From: Bacteroidota bacterium
GTDB lineage: Bacteria; Bacteroidota; Bacteroidia; Bacteroidales; JAAYUG01
Assembly (NCBI GenBank): GCA_029571215.1
Contig: JAKPTE010000016.1
Coordinates: 157,500 to 221,499, forward strand
Direction: 5' to 3'
Length of the DNA stretch: 64,000 bases
Shown: positions 15,811-24,471 of the stretch, piece by piece
Layout of the letters: the number at the start of each line of letters is the position of its first letter
How positions within the stretch are numbered: position 1 is the stretch's first letter
Made by a program: the position numbers and the translations under genes
Notes under the pieces: generated by a model
What the model was told of the DNA's origin: nothing
Database searches by the model: none
What the model saw: the letters and a program-made list of their open reading frames with translations, nothing else

Positions 15811-17631
15811 TTAAACAAACATCTGTATATCATAAAGTCTCCGGTAGGCTCCGTTACGTTTCAGCAATTCTTCGTGTTTTCCCCGCTCAATAATTTCTCC
15901 CTTGTGGAGAACGCAAATTTCGTCGGCATGCTGAACTGTTGAAAGGCGATGAGCAATAACAAGGGAAGTCCTGTTTTTCATCAAACGAAAAAGAGCATCC
16001 TGTACGAGGCGTTCCGATTCTGAGTCAAGAGAAGAGGTTGCTTCATCCAGAATCAGGATGGGTGGGTTCTTCAGCACAGCCCGTGCGATGCTGATACGTT
16101 GCCGCTGTCCGCCGCTGAGATTTCCACCACGATCACCAACAAAGGTCTGGTATCCTTCCGGACTGGACATAATAAACTCATGGGCGTTGGCAACCATAGC
16201 AGCATTGATCACTTCCTCTTCCGTTGCATGATCGACCCCAAAAGCAATGTTATTAAAAAAGGTGTCGTTAAAAAGGATCGGATCCTGGTTGACGTAACCA
16301 ATCAGATTCCTCAGATCCTGAATTTTGTAATCTTTTACAGAGTTTCCGTCAATAAGAATATCTCCTTCGGTAACATCATAAAAACGCGGAAGGAGGTCGA
16401 CTAAAGTGCTTTTTCCGCTTCCTGATTGTCCAACAATGGCAATTGTTTTCCCTTTTTCAATGGTAAGGTTGATATTGCGCAGCACATAGGCTGTATTGTA
16501 ACGGAAACTGACGTCCTGGTAAACAATAGCTTCTTTGAATTCTTTAAGGCTGAGGGCGTTATTTTTTTCCACGATGGTACTTTTCGTGTCAAGAATATAA
16601 TTAACACGGTCAACCGAAGCCATCCCTTTTACTACACTGTAGTAAGCATTGGTAAATTGTTTGGCGGGATTAATGATCTGGGAAAAGATTCCGATATAAG
16701 TAATAAATTCAGCGGAAGACAGTTCTGATTTCTGGCCCAGAACCAGTGTTCCTCCATACCACATAACAAGAATCAGAATGGCAACACCAAGAAATTCACT
16801 GAGCGGAGATGCCAGGTCACGCCGCCGCCAGTTTTTAATCATCAGCCTGGTATAATGATCATTTGTCTGGAAAAACTTTTCATTGGTTTTTTCTTCCGCA
16901 TTGAAAGCCTTTATAATGCGCAATCCCCCGATTGCTTCCTCAATGATGGATAATAAAGAACCCATTGACTTCTGTACCCTTGCAGAATTTCGCCTCAGTG
17001 TACGTCCAATACGGCCAATAATCAAACCCGATATGGGAAGGAGAATCAGAACAAACAGGGTAAGACCCGGGCTCATGTAAATCAGCGAACCAAGATACAC
17101 AATTATCATCACAGGTTCACGGAAAAAAAGGTCCAGGGAACGGATGATGGATGCCTCAATTTCGTTAACATCCGTGGTAATTCGTGATATGATATCCCCT
17201 TTTCGTTCGCCGGAATAATACCCAAGCGGAAGGTCAATAATTTTGCTGAATATTGCATTCCGAATGTCTTTCACTACTCCGGTCCTTACAGGAGCAAGAA
17301 AATACACACTGAGGTACTGAAACATATTTTTCAGAAAAATAAAGGTCAGAATCACCAAACTGACAAAAACAAGGGCGCTGACCTTTCCTCTGGTCAGAAT
17401 AACATGGGAAATGAGGTAATTGAAATTATGGGCAATAGCCTTAACATTCAACTCAAAAGCCACAGGCTCACTCACCAGAGGCTGCTGGTTGAACAATATC
17501 TGCAACACCGGGATCAGCATGGTAAGGGAAAACAGAGAAAAGAAAACCGACAGAAGATTGAAGGAGAGACTTACACCCACATTGGGAAGATAGGGTTTCA
17601 GGTATTTCAGCAGTGACAAATATTTTTTCAC
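15811..17631 (-). CDS. ABC exporter, fused membrane and ATPase domains (MsbA-like)
   Basis: A 606-residue half-transporter. Six membrane helices fill about residues 15-320, and the ATPase domain follows with Walker A GQSGSGKST (about 399-407), signature LSGGQRQR (about 505) and Walker B ILILDEATSSLD (about 524), then the H-loop IAHRLST. Its length and layout match the MsbA lipid-flippase type, but drug or glycolipid exporters share it. Two glycosyltransferases follow in the same direction, which favours export of a glycolipid or glycan carrier. Promoter -7 boxes are at 17662-17677. Confidence 0.9.
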   Translation of the reverse strand: MKKYLSLLKYLKPYLPNVGVSLSFNLLSVFFSLFSLTMLIPVLQILFNQQPLVSEPVAFELNVKAIAHNFNYLISHVILTRGKVSALVFVSLVILTFIFLKNMFQYLSVYFLAPVRTGVVKDIRNAIFSKIIDLPLGYYSGERKGDIISRITTDVNEIEASIIRSLDLFFREPVMIIVYLGSLIYMSPGLTLFVLILLPISGLIIGRIGRTLRRNSARVQKSMGSLLSIIEEAIGGLRIIKAFNAEEKTNEKFFQTNDHYTRLMIKNWRRRDLASPLSEFLGVAILILVMWYGGTLVLGQKSELSSAEFITYIGIFSQIINPAKQFTNAYYSVVKGMASVDRVNYILDTKSTIVEKNNALSLKEFKEAIVYQDVSFRYNTAYVLRNINLTIEKGKTIAIVGQSGSGKSTLVDLLPRFYDVTEGDILIDGNSVKDYKIQDLRNLIGYVNQDPILFNDTFFNNIAFGVDHATEEEVINAAMVANAHEFIMSSPEGYQTFVGDRGGNLSGGQRQRISIARAVLKNPPILILDEATSSLDSESERLVQDALFRLMKNRTSLVIAHRLSTVQHADEICVLHKGEIIERGKHEELLKRNGAYRRLYDIQMFV

Positions 17632-17661
17632 AGAATTTCAAGATAAGTATATAAAACCGCG

Positions 17662-17677
17662 CAAATGTACAAAAATA
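17662..17677 (-). promoter_or_regulatory. Two abutting -7 boxes before the ABC exporter
   Basis: On the minus strand TATTTTTG (17677-17670) and TACATTTG (17669-17662) both fit TAnnTTTG and lie end to end. No good -33 TTTG is seen for either. They may give two start sites. Confidence 0.45.
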
Positions 17678-17857
17678 CGCAATTCGAATACGGAATAAAA
17701 CAACCGAAAACAAGATCCGTATTTCACGCTTCCAAAATAAAGCTTTGTTTGAATGACTGCTAAATTTGATGTTTAGCCAATATATGACGAGATATAATGA
17801 GAAAAATAAAATCCTACGCTGGAAAGAAATTTCGCTTACTTTGTAAATAAAAATATC

Positions 17858-18652
17858 ATGAAATGCCGTCTATGCGGAAGTGAAAATCTTTACCTGTTTT
17901 ACCAGCAGGGAAATAATAACCAGTTTGATTTTTACCGTTGCAGGTCCTGCAATCTGGTGAATTATGATCTTCAAGGGGGAATTGATCAGAAAAAGTACAC
18001 TGATACATTTGTCGATCCATCTTTTCACTTCCATAAGCAGTATAAAGGCCAGGAAAAGACCTTTGAATTCATTTCCCGTCACATTCCGCAACCTGGTGGG
18101 CTGCTCGACATTGGTTGCGGAAACGGAAGTCTCCTTCTGATTGCAAGAGACCATGGCTGGAAAGTAACGGGCATGGAACTCAGTAATTTTTATGCTAATG
18201 AACTCGGGAGACGTTATGGAATAAAGGTAATTACAGCCAATTTCCTTGATTACTTCCCTTCCCCGGAGGAAAAGTATGATCTGGTCACTCTGCGGCACGT
18301 TCTGGAACACCTGCCCGATCCAATTTCTGCGATGCAAAGAATCAGTTCACTGCTCAGGGAAGGAGGAATTGCCCTGCTTGAATTTCCCAATATTGACGGT
18401 GCAGAAGCCAGGTTCAGACGATTTCTTGCAAAAACGCGGCTGCACAGGAGAAATTACAAGGAAGACTATTTTCCCGGCCATTGTCACGAATTTTCTGAAA
18501 AACCATTCCGATTGCTTTGTGATATGACGGGTTTCAGAGTAATTTTATGGGAAACATATTCATCCAAAACAATTCTTAACGGTCTGAACCGTTTAATGAA
18601 AACCGGGTCAAAGGCAAGGGCGCTGATTCAGAAAAGGTCTGCACCGGTATAA
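17858..18652 (+). CDS. SAM-dependent methyltransferase with N-terminal zinc ribbon
   Basis: A class I methyltransferase of 264 residues. The N-terminus has paired cysteines, CRLCGSE and YRCRSCNLVNY, forming a probable zinc ribbon. Motif I LLDIGCGNGSLL is near residues 81-92, and LRHVLEHLPDPISAMQRI near 144 is typical of the Methyltransf_23 group. Such proteins often modify sugars or lipid-linked glycans, and the divergent exporter/glycosyltransferase operon fits that. The target is unknown. Its last 25 bp overlap the 3' end of purB on the other strand. Confidence 0.85.
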   Translation: MKCRLCGSENLYLFYQQGNNNQFDFYRCRSCNLVNYDLQGGIDQKKYTDTFVDPSFHFHKQYKGQEKTFEFISRHIPQPGGLLDIGCGNGSLLLIARDHGWKVTGMELSNFYANELGRRYGIKVITANFLDYFPSPEEKYDLVTLRHVLEHLPDPISAMQRISSLLREGGIALLEFPNIDGAEARFRRFLAKTRLHRRNYKEDYFPGHCHEFSEKPFRLLCDMTGFRVILWETYSSKTILNGLNRLMKTGSKARALIQKRSAPV

Positions 18653-19980
18653 TTATAGGGAGTAATCCGCTTGAGTTCTTCCTTAACCTGCTCAGGTATA
18701 TTAAGCTGGTCAATGAATGCACCAATCTGTTCACGGGTAATTATGGTGCCGGTGCGGGTAAGCTGTTTGAGAGCTTCATACGGTCTGGGGAAACCTTCTC
18801 TTCGCAGGATGGTCTGGATTGCCTCCGCTACTACCGCCCAGTTGGCTTCGAGATCGGCCTTCAGGGCTTCTTCATTGAGCAAAAGTTTATCCATGCCTTT
18901 CAATAACGACTTATAGGCGATGAGCATGTGAGCAAGCGGAACACCAACATTACGGAGGACGGTGGAGTCGGTCAGATCACGCTGAAGCCTTGATATAGGA
19001 AGCTTGGAGGCAAAATGCTCCAGCAGGGCATTGGCCACTCCCAGGTTCCCCTCAGCGTTTTCAAAGTCTATGGGATTGACTTTATGTGGCATGGCGGATG
19101 AACCCACCTCATTTTCCTTTACTTTCTGCCGGAAATACTCCATCGAAATATAGGTCCATATATCCCGGCAGAAATCAATCAGGATGGTGTTCAGCCTTCG
19201 GAGCGCATCACAGAAGGCAGCTATGTTATCGTAAGGTTCAATCTGGGTAGTAATAGGTGTGCGCTTAAGCCCAAGTTTTGTATTCACAAAATGATCACCA
19301 AAAAGCGGCCAGTTAAACTGCGGGTAAGCCACAAAATGGGCATTGAAGTTTCCTGTTGCCCCTCCGAACTTGGCAGCATAGGGAACCGTTGCCAGCAGCA
19401 TCAGCTGATCTCTTAAACGATTCGAAAAAACCTTGATTTCCTTTCCGAGTTTAGTAGGAGAAGCAGGCTGACCATGGGTATGGGCCAGCATCGGAACATT
19501 CTTCCACTGTTCTGCCATCCCTTCGAGCGAATCGATCACCTGCATCAAAGAAGGCAGAATGCATTTTTCCATAGCCTCTTTCAGCGAAAGAGGGATGGCT
19601 GTATTGTTAATATCCTGCGATGTAAGACCAAAATGAACGAATTCACGGTATTTCGAAAGTCCCAGCTCGTCAAACTTCTCTTTGAGGAAGTATTCGACAG
19701 CTTTGACATCATGGTTGGTTGTTTTTTCAATGTCTTTTATTTTTTCCGCTTCAGGTTCAGAAAAAGAAAGATAAACTTTACGCAATTCAGGAAAACGCAC
19801 CTTATCAAAGTCCTTTAACTGGGGCAGCGGAAGTTCGCAAAGGGCAATAAAATATTCCACCTCGACCAGGAGGCGGTAACGGATTAGGGCAAATTCAGAA
19901 AAAAACTGAGAAAGCTCCTGAACCTTACTATAATATCGGCCATCGACAGGCGAAATGGCCATAAGGGGGTTTACATTCAT
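18628..19980 (-). CDS. purB: Adenylosuccinate lyase
   Basis: Cleaves adenylosuccinate to AMP and SAICAR to AICAR, both with fumarate release (purine synthesis). At 450 residues it carries the fumarase/aspartase-superfamily signature GSSAMPHKVNPIDFENAEGN near residue 293, FGLTSQDINNTA near 118 and AHTHGQPASPTKLGKE near 170. A -7 box TAAATTTG lies just upstream at 20010-20003. Single gene, convergent with the methyltransferase. Confidence 0.97.
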   Translation of the reverse strand: MNVNPLMAISPVDGRYYSKVQELSQFFSEFALIRYRLLVEVEYFIALCELPLPQLKDFDKVRFPELRKVYLSFSEPEAEKIKDIEKTTNHDVKAVEYFLKEKFDELGLSKYREFVHFGLTSQDINNTAIPLSLKEAMEKCILPSLMQVIDSLEGMAEQWKNVPMLAHTHGQPASPTKLGKEIKVFSNRLRDQLMLLATVPYAAKFGGATGNFNAHFVAYPQFNWPLFGDHFVNTKLGLKRTPITTQIEPYDNIAAFCDALRRLNTILIDFCRDIWTYISMEYFRQKVKENEVGSSAMPHKVNPIDFENAEGNLGVANALLEHFASKLPISRLQRDLTDSTVLRNVGVPLAHMLIAYKSLLKGMDKLLLNEEALKADLEANWAVVAEAIQTILRREGFPRPYEALKQLTRTGTIITREQIGAFIDQLNIPEQVKEELKRITPYNYTGADLF

Positions 19981-20002
19981 CCTATCCGGTTGTTTTACAT
20001 TG

Positions 20003-20010
20003 CAAATTTA
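20003..20010 (-). promoter_or_regulatory. -7 box of purB promoter
   Basis: TAAATTTG on the minus strand fits TAnnTTTG and lies 23 bp before the purB ATG. A -33 TTTG is not evident. Confidence 0.4.
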
Positions 20011-20133
20011 ACAAAAAAAGGGTTCGAGTTGCCGGATTCCGACGGCCTGTATATTTTCAGGATAATAAGCTGATCAACATAGTGCGGGAAAAACATATTT
20101 CCTACATTCGCACCTGTTTAACTGTGTCAAAAC

Positions 20134-20904
20134 ATGGAACAACCATATCCGGTTTACAGAGTTTCAGCGGTTTCCTATGCAAACACTCTGCCCTTTGTAT
20201 ATGGGTTAAGACATGCTCCCGGACGACCTGAAATTGAACTGAGTATTGATATCCCCTCTGAATGTGCCATGCGGCTGAAAAGCAAGGAGGCAGATATCGG
20301 ATTGGTACCTGTTGCCGCGCTTCCCTCCATGGAGTATTATGAAATCATTCCCGGATACTGCCTCGGAGCCGATGGACCCGTGCGATCGGTGATGCTCTTC
20401 AGTTCCGTTCCGGCTGAAAAAATTCAGAAGATTTATCTCGATCCTCAGTCAAGAACATCAAATAACCTCGTGAGAATACTGGCACGGGATTTCTGGCATA
20501 TTTCGCCTGCCTGGGAAATGGCACCTGACGACGACAGTTACCTTACTGTGGAAGAAGGCGGAGGCAGGGTCTTAATTGGTGACAGGGCTTTTTATGCTGA
20601 ATCAGCGTATCCCTGGCGCTATGATCTGGCAGCAATGTGGAAGGAATTTACCTCCCTGCCCTTTGTCTTTGCCGTTTGGGCTGCCAATACCCGGGTTCAT
20701 CCCCTTTTTGTTCAAAAGTTCAATTCCGCCCTGCAATATGGAATAATGCATATTCCTGAAGCTGCAGCTTCCCTTCATAATGAAAGGCTTCATAAAACAA
20801 TCAATCTCGAAAACTATTTGCTGAGCAATCTGAGTTACCCCCTCGACAATGCAAAGATGGCCGCCATAAAAATGTTTATCGATATGCTCCGGTCATTGCA
20901 ATAA
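20134..20904 (+). CDS. mqnA: Chorismate dehydratase of the futalosine menaquinone pathway
   Basis: A 256-residue protein of the MqnA/MqnD periplasmic-binding-like family. The N-terminus YRVSAVSYANTLPFVYGL matches MqnA, as do IPSECAMRLKSKEADIGLVPVAALPSM-type residues near 35-65 and LDPQSRTSNNLVRIL near 105. MqnA turns chorismate into 3-enolpyruvylbenzoate, the first step of futalosine-dependent menaquinone synthesis. MqnD is a close relative, but the N-terminal motif fits MqnA better. With ubiE/menG at 57741 it points to menaquinone as the quinone. Confidence 0.88.
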   Translation: MEQPYPVYRVSAVSYANTLPFVYGLRHAPGRPEIELSIDIPSECAMRLKSKEADIGLVPVAALPSMEYYEIIPGYCLGADGPVRSVMLFSSVPAEKIQKIYLDPQSRTSNNLVRILARDFWHISPAWEMAPDDDSYLTVEEGGGRVLIGDRAFYAESAYPWRYDLAAMWKEFTSLPFVFAVWAANTRVHPLFVQKFNSALQYGIMHIPEAAASLHNERLHKTINLENYLLSNLSYPLDNAKMAAIKMFIDMLRSLQ

Positions 20905-20939
20905 GCAATTTTTAGTACCATATAATCTTATTATTATCC

Positions 20940-20947
20940 TATTTTTG
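20940..20947 (+). promoter_or_regulatory. -7 box upstream of nfeD
   Basis: TATTTTTG fits TAnnTTTG and lies 18 bp before the nfeD ATG. No clear -33 partner; mqnA read-through is an alternative. Confidence 0.4.
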
Positions 20948-20965
20948 TTCCATATGCGATAAGCG

Positions 20966-22390
20966 ATGAAAACGAAAACCAAGAAACAGATTTTTCTATT
21001 TCTAGCGTTATGTTTGTTGTTCCCTTCCTGGACTTCAAGGCAGGATGAAACCCTGCATGAAAAAACCAGGATTTATGTTATTCCGCTGAAACAGGAAATT
21101 TTTCCTGCAGCATGGAGAACAATCCAGAAAGCCTTCTTGGAGGCAGAGGTCATGAAAGCGGATCTGATCATTATCCATCTGAATACTTACGGAGGAATGC
21201 TCGATGTTGCTGATTCAATCCGTACCAAAATCCTGAACTCGGTTATTCCTGTCTATGTGTTTATTGACAACAATGCTGCATCGGCCGGTGCACTGATCTC
21301 CATTGCCGCAAAAAAAATTTACATGCGTAAGGGAAGCAGCATAGGTGCCGCCACGGTAGTTAATCAGACAGGAGAAAAAATGCCCGATAAGTATCAGTCG
21401 TTTATGCGTTCATTGATGCGTGCTACAGCGGAGGCGCATGGAAAAGACACGGTGATAACGGGCACAGACACAACGGTTTCGTGGAGAAGGGATCCCCGGA
21501 TTGCGGAAGCCATGGTTGACGAAGATGTTAATCTGCCCGGTATTAAAGATACCGGAAAGATTCTTACCTTCACTACTGAAGAAGCTCTGAAATATGGCTA
21601 TTGCGACGGGATTGCGGAAAGTATTCCCGATCTTCTCAGAACAGAAGGCATAGAGAATTATCAACTGGCTGAATTTCACCCGGGTGCCATCGATAAAATT
21701 ATCAATTTCCTTCTAAATCCTTTCGTGCACGGCATTCTCATCATACTGATCATAGGAGGCATTTATTTCGAACTCCAGACGCCCGGCATTGGTTTCCCTC
21801 TGGCAGTTGCTGTAATGGCTGCATTGCTTTATTTTGCGCCACTATACCTGGAAGGGCTCGCTAAAAACTGGGAAATCCTGATCTTTATTACGGGTCTGAT
21901 TCTCCTCGGGGTTGAGATTTTTGTTATTCCGGGTTTCGGCATTGCCGGCTTTTCCGGAATTGCCCTCATTATTATAGGTCTCACTCTAAGCATGATTGAT
22001 AACACAAATTTCCAGATCAGCAGTCCAAAAGGCCTTCAGGAAGTAATGAAAGCTCTTTTCATTGTAGTAACTTCGATTGCCATTGCCTTTGGCCTTTCCA
22101 TCTACATGAGCAAAAAGATTTTTGCGGGAAACACCTTTGGAGAACTTGCATTGAAGACTGTGCAGAACACAAACGAAGGATATATAGGAATTGATGCAGA
22201 ACTTCAAAACCTGGTTGGGAAGTCGGGATATGCCCATACCATCCTGCGCCCGTCAGGAAAAATACGCGTGCAAGAAGAAATATACGATGCAACCAGTCTT
22301 ATCGGATATATTGAAAAGGGGGAACGGGTGAAAATTGTTAAATTCCAGGCCGGACAACTTTATGTTGTTCGCGAAGAGCCCGAAGCATAG
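20966..22390 (+). CDS. NfeD-type membrane serine protease (ClpP class)
   Basis: A long NfeD protein of 474 residues. After a signal peptide it has a ClpP/SppA-like protease domain with HLNTYGGMLDVADSIRTKI near residue 72 and NNAASAGALISIAAKKIYM near 100, where the Ser in SAGA is the probable nucleophile. Four hydrophobic segments follow (about 245-385), then a soluble C-terminal OB-fold (about 400-470). Such proteases work with stomatin-like partners in membrane quality control; none is adjacent. Its end overlaps nadD by 31 bp on the opposite strand. Confidence 0.9.
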   Translation: MKTKTKKQIFLFLALCLLFPSWTSRQDETLHEKTRIYVIPLKQEIFPAAWRTIQKAFLEAEVMKADLIIIHLNTYGGMLDVADSIRTKILNSVIPVYVFIDNNAASAGALISIAAKKIYMRKGSSIGAATVVNQTGEKMPDKYQSFMRSLMRATAEAHGKDTVITGTDTTVSWRRDPRIAEAMVDEDVNLPGIKDTGKILTFTTEEALKYGYCDGIAESIPDLLRTEGIENYQLAEFHPGAIDKIINFLLNPFVHGILIILIIGGIYFELQTPGIGFPLAVAVMAALLYFAPLYLEGLAKNWEILIFITGLILLGVEIFVIPGFGIAGFSGIALIIIGLTLSMIDNTNFQISSPKGLQEVMKALFIVVTSIAIAFGLSIYMSKKIFAGNTFGELALKTVQNTNEGYIGIDAELQNLVGKSGYAHTILRPSGKIRVQEEIYDATSLIGYIEKGERVKIVKFQAGQLYVVREEPEA

Positions 22391-22944
22391 TACAGGATAA
22401 CTTCTTCCCGAATTTCAGAAGGCAGAAAGAATCGTACATCCTTTCCGACCGAGATGGCGCTGCGGATCATGGTTGAAGAAATATCTACAAGAGGAGCATC
22501 CATTATCCTGCAATTGGAAAGATCAGCTCCTGATACATCTATTCCACGACGCGGATATACATACCGGCTGTAATTCCGTGCAATCTCCTGCCAGTCTTTC
22601 CATTCATGAAACTGCACCAGGCTATCGGCACCCAGAATAAGAACAAATTCCCTGTTTTTGTAAGTGTTTTTAATGGTTTTCAATGTATTGACCGTATAAG
22701 ATGGCAGCGGTAAATGCAATTCGATATCGGAAACATGTAACCGCGCATAATTACCAATAGCCTTTCGGGCAAGGGAATAGCGGATATCTGCAGGGAGCAA
22801 CTGGTCTCTGTCTTTCAGGGGATTCTGCGGACTAATCACCAGCCATACTTCCTCAATATCGGTAAATTCACAAACATAATTGGCAATGATCAAATGACCC
22901 ACATGGATTGGATTGAATGACCCGAAGAACAATCCGGTTTTCAT
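22360..22944 (-). CDS. nadD: Nicotinate-nucleotide adenylyltransferase
   Basis: Makes deamido-NAD from nicotinate mononucleotide and ATP. The 194-residue protein starts TGLFFGSFNPIHVGHLIIAN, with the HIGH-like nucleotidyltransferase motif (HVGH), has ILGADSLVQFHEWKDW mid-protein and ends with the SSTMIR motif near residue 158. It is last in the yicC-gmk-nadD run, 35 bp after gmk, and its 3' end overlaps nfeD. Confidence 0.95.
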   Translation of the reverse strand: MKTGLFFGSFNPIHVGHLIIANYVCEFTDIEEVWLVISPQNPLKDRDQLLPADIRYSLARKAIGNYARLHVSDIELHLPLPSYTVNTLKTIKNTYKNREFVLILGADSLVQFHEWKDWQEIARNYSRYVYPRRGIDVSGADLSNCRIMDAPLVDISSTMIRSAISVGKDVRFFLPSEIREEVILYYASGSSRTT

Positions 22945-22979
22945 GACAGAAATGTCTTATATATATCCCTGGCAATTAA

Positions 22980-23561
22980 TTATTTCACAGCACCAATAAA
23001 ACCCGCCACTAATCTGTACACCTCATCCACTGCCTTTTCGAGTATGTCATTTTCTACAACAGCATCAAATCCGGGAGCAAAACTGAGCTCAAATTCGGCT
23101 TTGGCCATTCGTTTTTTCAGGCTTTCCTCCGTTTCGGTACCTCTGGCCTTCAATCTTTCATTAAGAATCTGGAGGGATGGTGGTTTAATGAAGATTGCCA
23201 GCGCCCGAGTACCAAAGTACTTTTTCAAACTGATACCACCTTTGACATCCACATCGAACAGGGCATGCTTTTTTTCTTGCCACAGGCGTTCGATTTCCGA
23301 CTTAAGTGTACCATAATATTGATTCTCATACACTTCCTCCCATTCTATGAAATCACCGTTTTTTACCTTTTTCATAAACTCATCAGGCGTGAGGAAAAAA
23401 TAATCCACGCCGTTCACTTCATTCATTCGCCTGGGTCGGCTGGTAGCCGAAACAGAAAAACCAAGCGGCAATCCCGATTCCAGCAGACGGTGCACAATAG
23501 TTGTTTTCCCTGCCCCCGAAGGAGCTGAGACAATGATTGCTTTTCCCTGAAATGAATTCAT
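22980..23561 (-). CDS. gmk: Guanylate kinase
   Basis: Phosphorylates GMP to GDP. The 193-residue protein has P-loop VSAPSGAGKTTIVHRL near residues 11-26, the GMP-binding SATSRPRRMNEVNGVDYFFL near 38-57 and ALFDVDVKGG near 97. Its ATG overlaps the yicC stop (ATGA), indicating translational coupling. Confidence 0.97.
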   Translation of the reverse strand: MNSFQGKAIIVSAPSGAGKTTIVHRLLESGLPLGFSVSATSRPRRMNEVNGVDYFFLTPDEFMKKVKNGDFIEWEEVYENQYYGTLKSEIERLWQEKKHALFDVDVKGGISLKKYFGTRALAIFIKPPSLQILNERLKARGTETEESLKKRMAKAEFELSFAPGFDAVVENDILEKAVDEVYRLVAGFIGAVK

Positions 23562-24436
23562 AAAATGTTCAACAACTGTTCTTTTATTTTTTCCAGTGCA
23601 TCCTTCATTTCAACCACCTTTTTCTGAATCAGGGCGTGGTTGGCTTTTGATCCAAGTGTATTGATTTCTCTACCGATTTCCTGCGATATGAACCCCAGTT
23701 TTCTTCCCTGGAGTTCCTCATTTTTTATAACTTCCCTGAAATATTTCAGATGATTGGCAAGCCGTGTCTTTTCTTCTGTAATGTCAATTTTTTCCAGCTG
23801 AAAAATAATTTCCTGTTCAAACCGGTTTTCATCGACCTTATTTTTCCCGAGGTATTCCTCGAGGTTTTTGCGCAGTTTCTCTCTAAACGCATCAATCCGC
23901 TCCTGTTCATAGGGAGCAATCTGATCCAGAAGCTCTTCTATTCGGCCAATATGCAAAAGAATATCTTTCTCCAGGGCTTCGCCTTCCTGTACCCTGAAGG
24001 AAACGAGATGGTTCAATGCCTGGGACAGCGCTTCAAAAAGAACTGTTTTTTCTTCTTCGGAAATAAGTGTCTGCGGTGTTTTCACCACTTCCGGGAAACG
24101 CATGGCTGCGGTAAAAAGAATATCGCTTGCAGGGATTCCAAATTCCTGAGCCAGTTCAGAAATTTGAGCAAAATACCTCTTCAGGGCTTCCTTATTGATC
24201 TCCGAAATGGTGCTTCCATTGCCATATTCCTGGGTTATGACCAGGTCAACTTTCCCGCGGGCCACTTTCTCCGAAATCATTGACCGAATCTCTGACTCAA
24301 AGTCGCGATAAAGGAACGGTATTTTCAGATTCAGATCAAACTGGCGACTGTTGATGCTTTTTATTTCAACCGTAACGAGCTTATCCTGAAGCTGATATTG
24401 GGTTTTACCCCAGCCTGTCATTGAAATAAGTGCCAT
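23558..24436 (-). CDS. yicC: YicC-family endoribonuclease
   Basis: A 292-residue protein with the YicC N-terminal domain (MALISMTGWGKTQYQ, VEIKSINSRQFDLNLKIP) and the C-terminal DUF1732 domain (EKTRLANHLKYFREV, GRKLGFISQEIGREINTLGSKAN). E. coli YicC is an endoribonuclease affecting small-RNA decay. The yicC-gmk pairing is widely conserved. Confidence 0.92.
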   Translation of the reverse strand: MALISMTGWGKTQYQLQDKLVTVEIKSINSRQFDLNLKIPFLYRDFESEIRSMISEKVARGKVDLVITQEYGNGSTISEINKEALKRYFAQISELAQEFGIPASDILFTAAMRFPEVVKTPQTLISEEEKTVLFEALSQALNHLVSFRVQEGEALEKDILLHIGRIEELLDQIAPYEQERIDAFREKLRKNLEEYLGKNKVDENRFEQEIIFQLEKIDITEEKTRLANHLKYFREVIKNEELQGRKLGFISQEIGREINTLGSKANHALIQKKVVEMKDALEKIKEQLLNIL

Positions 24437-24471
24437 AATAATCTGCTTGCCTCAAAATTAAGAAATCCTGT

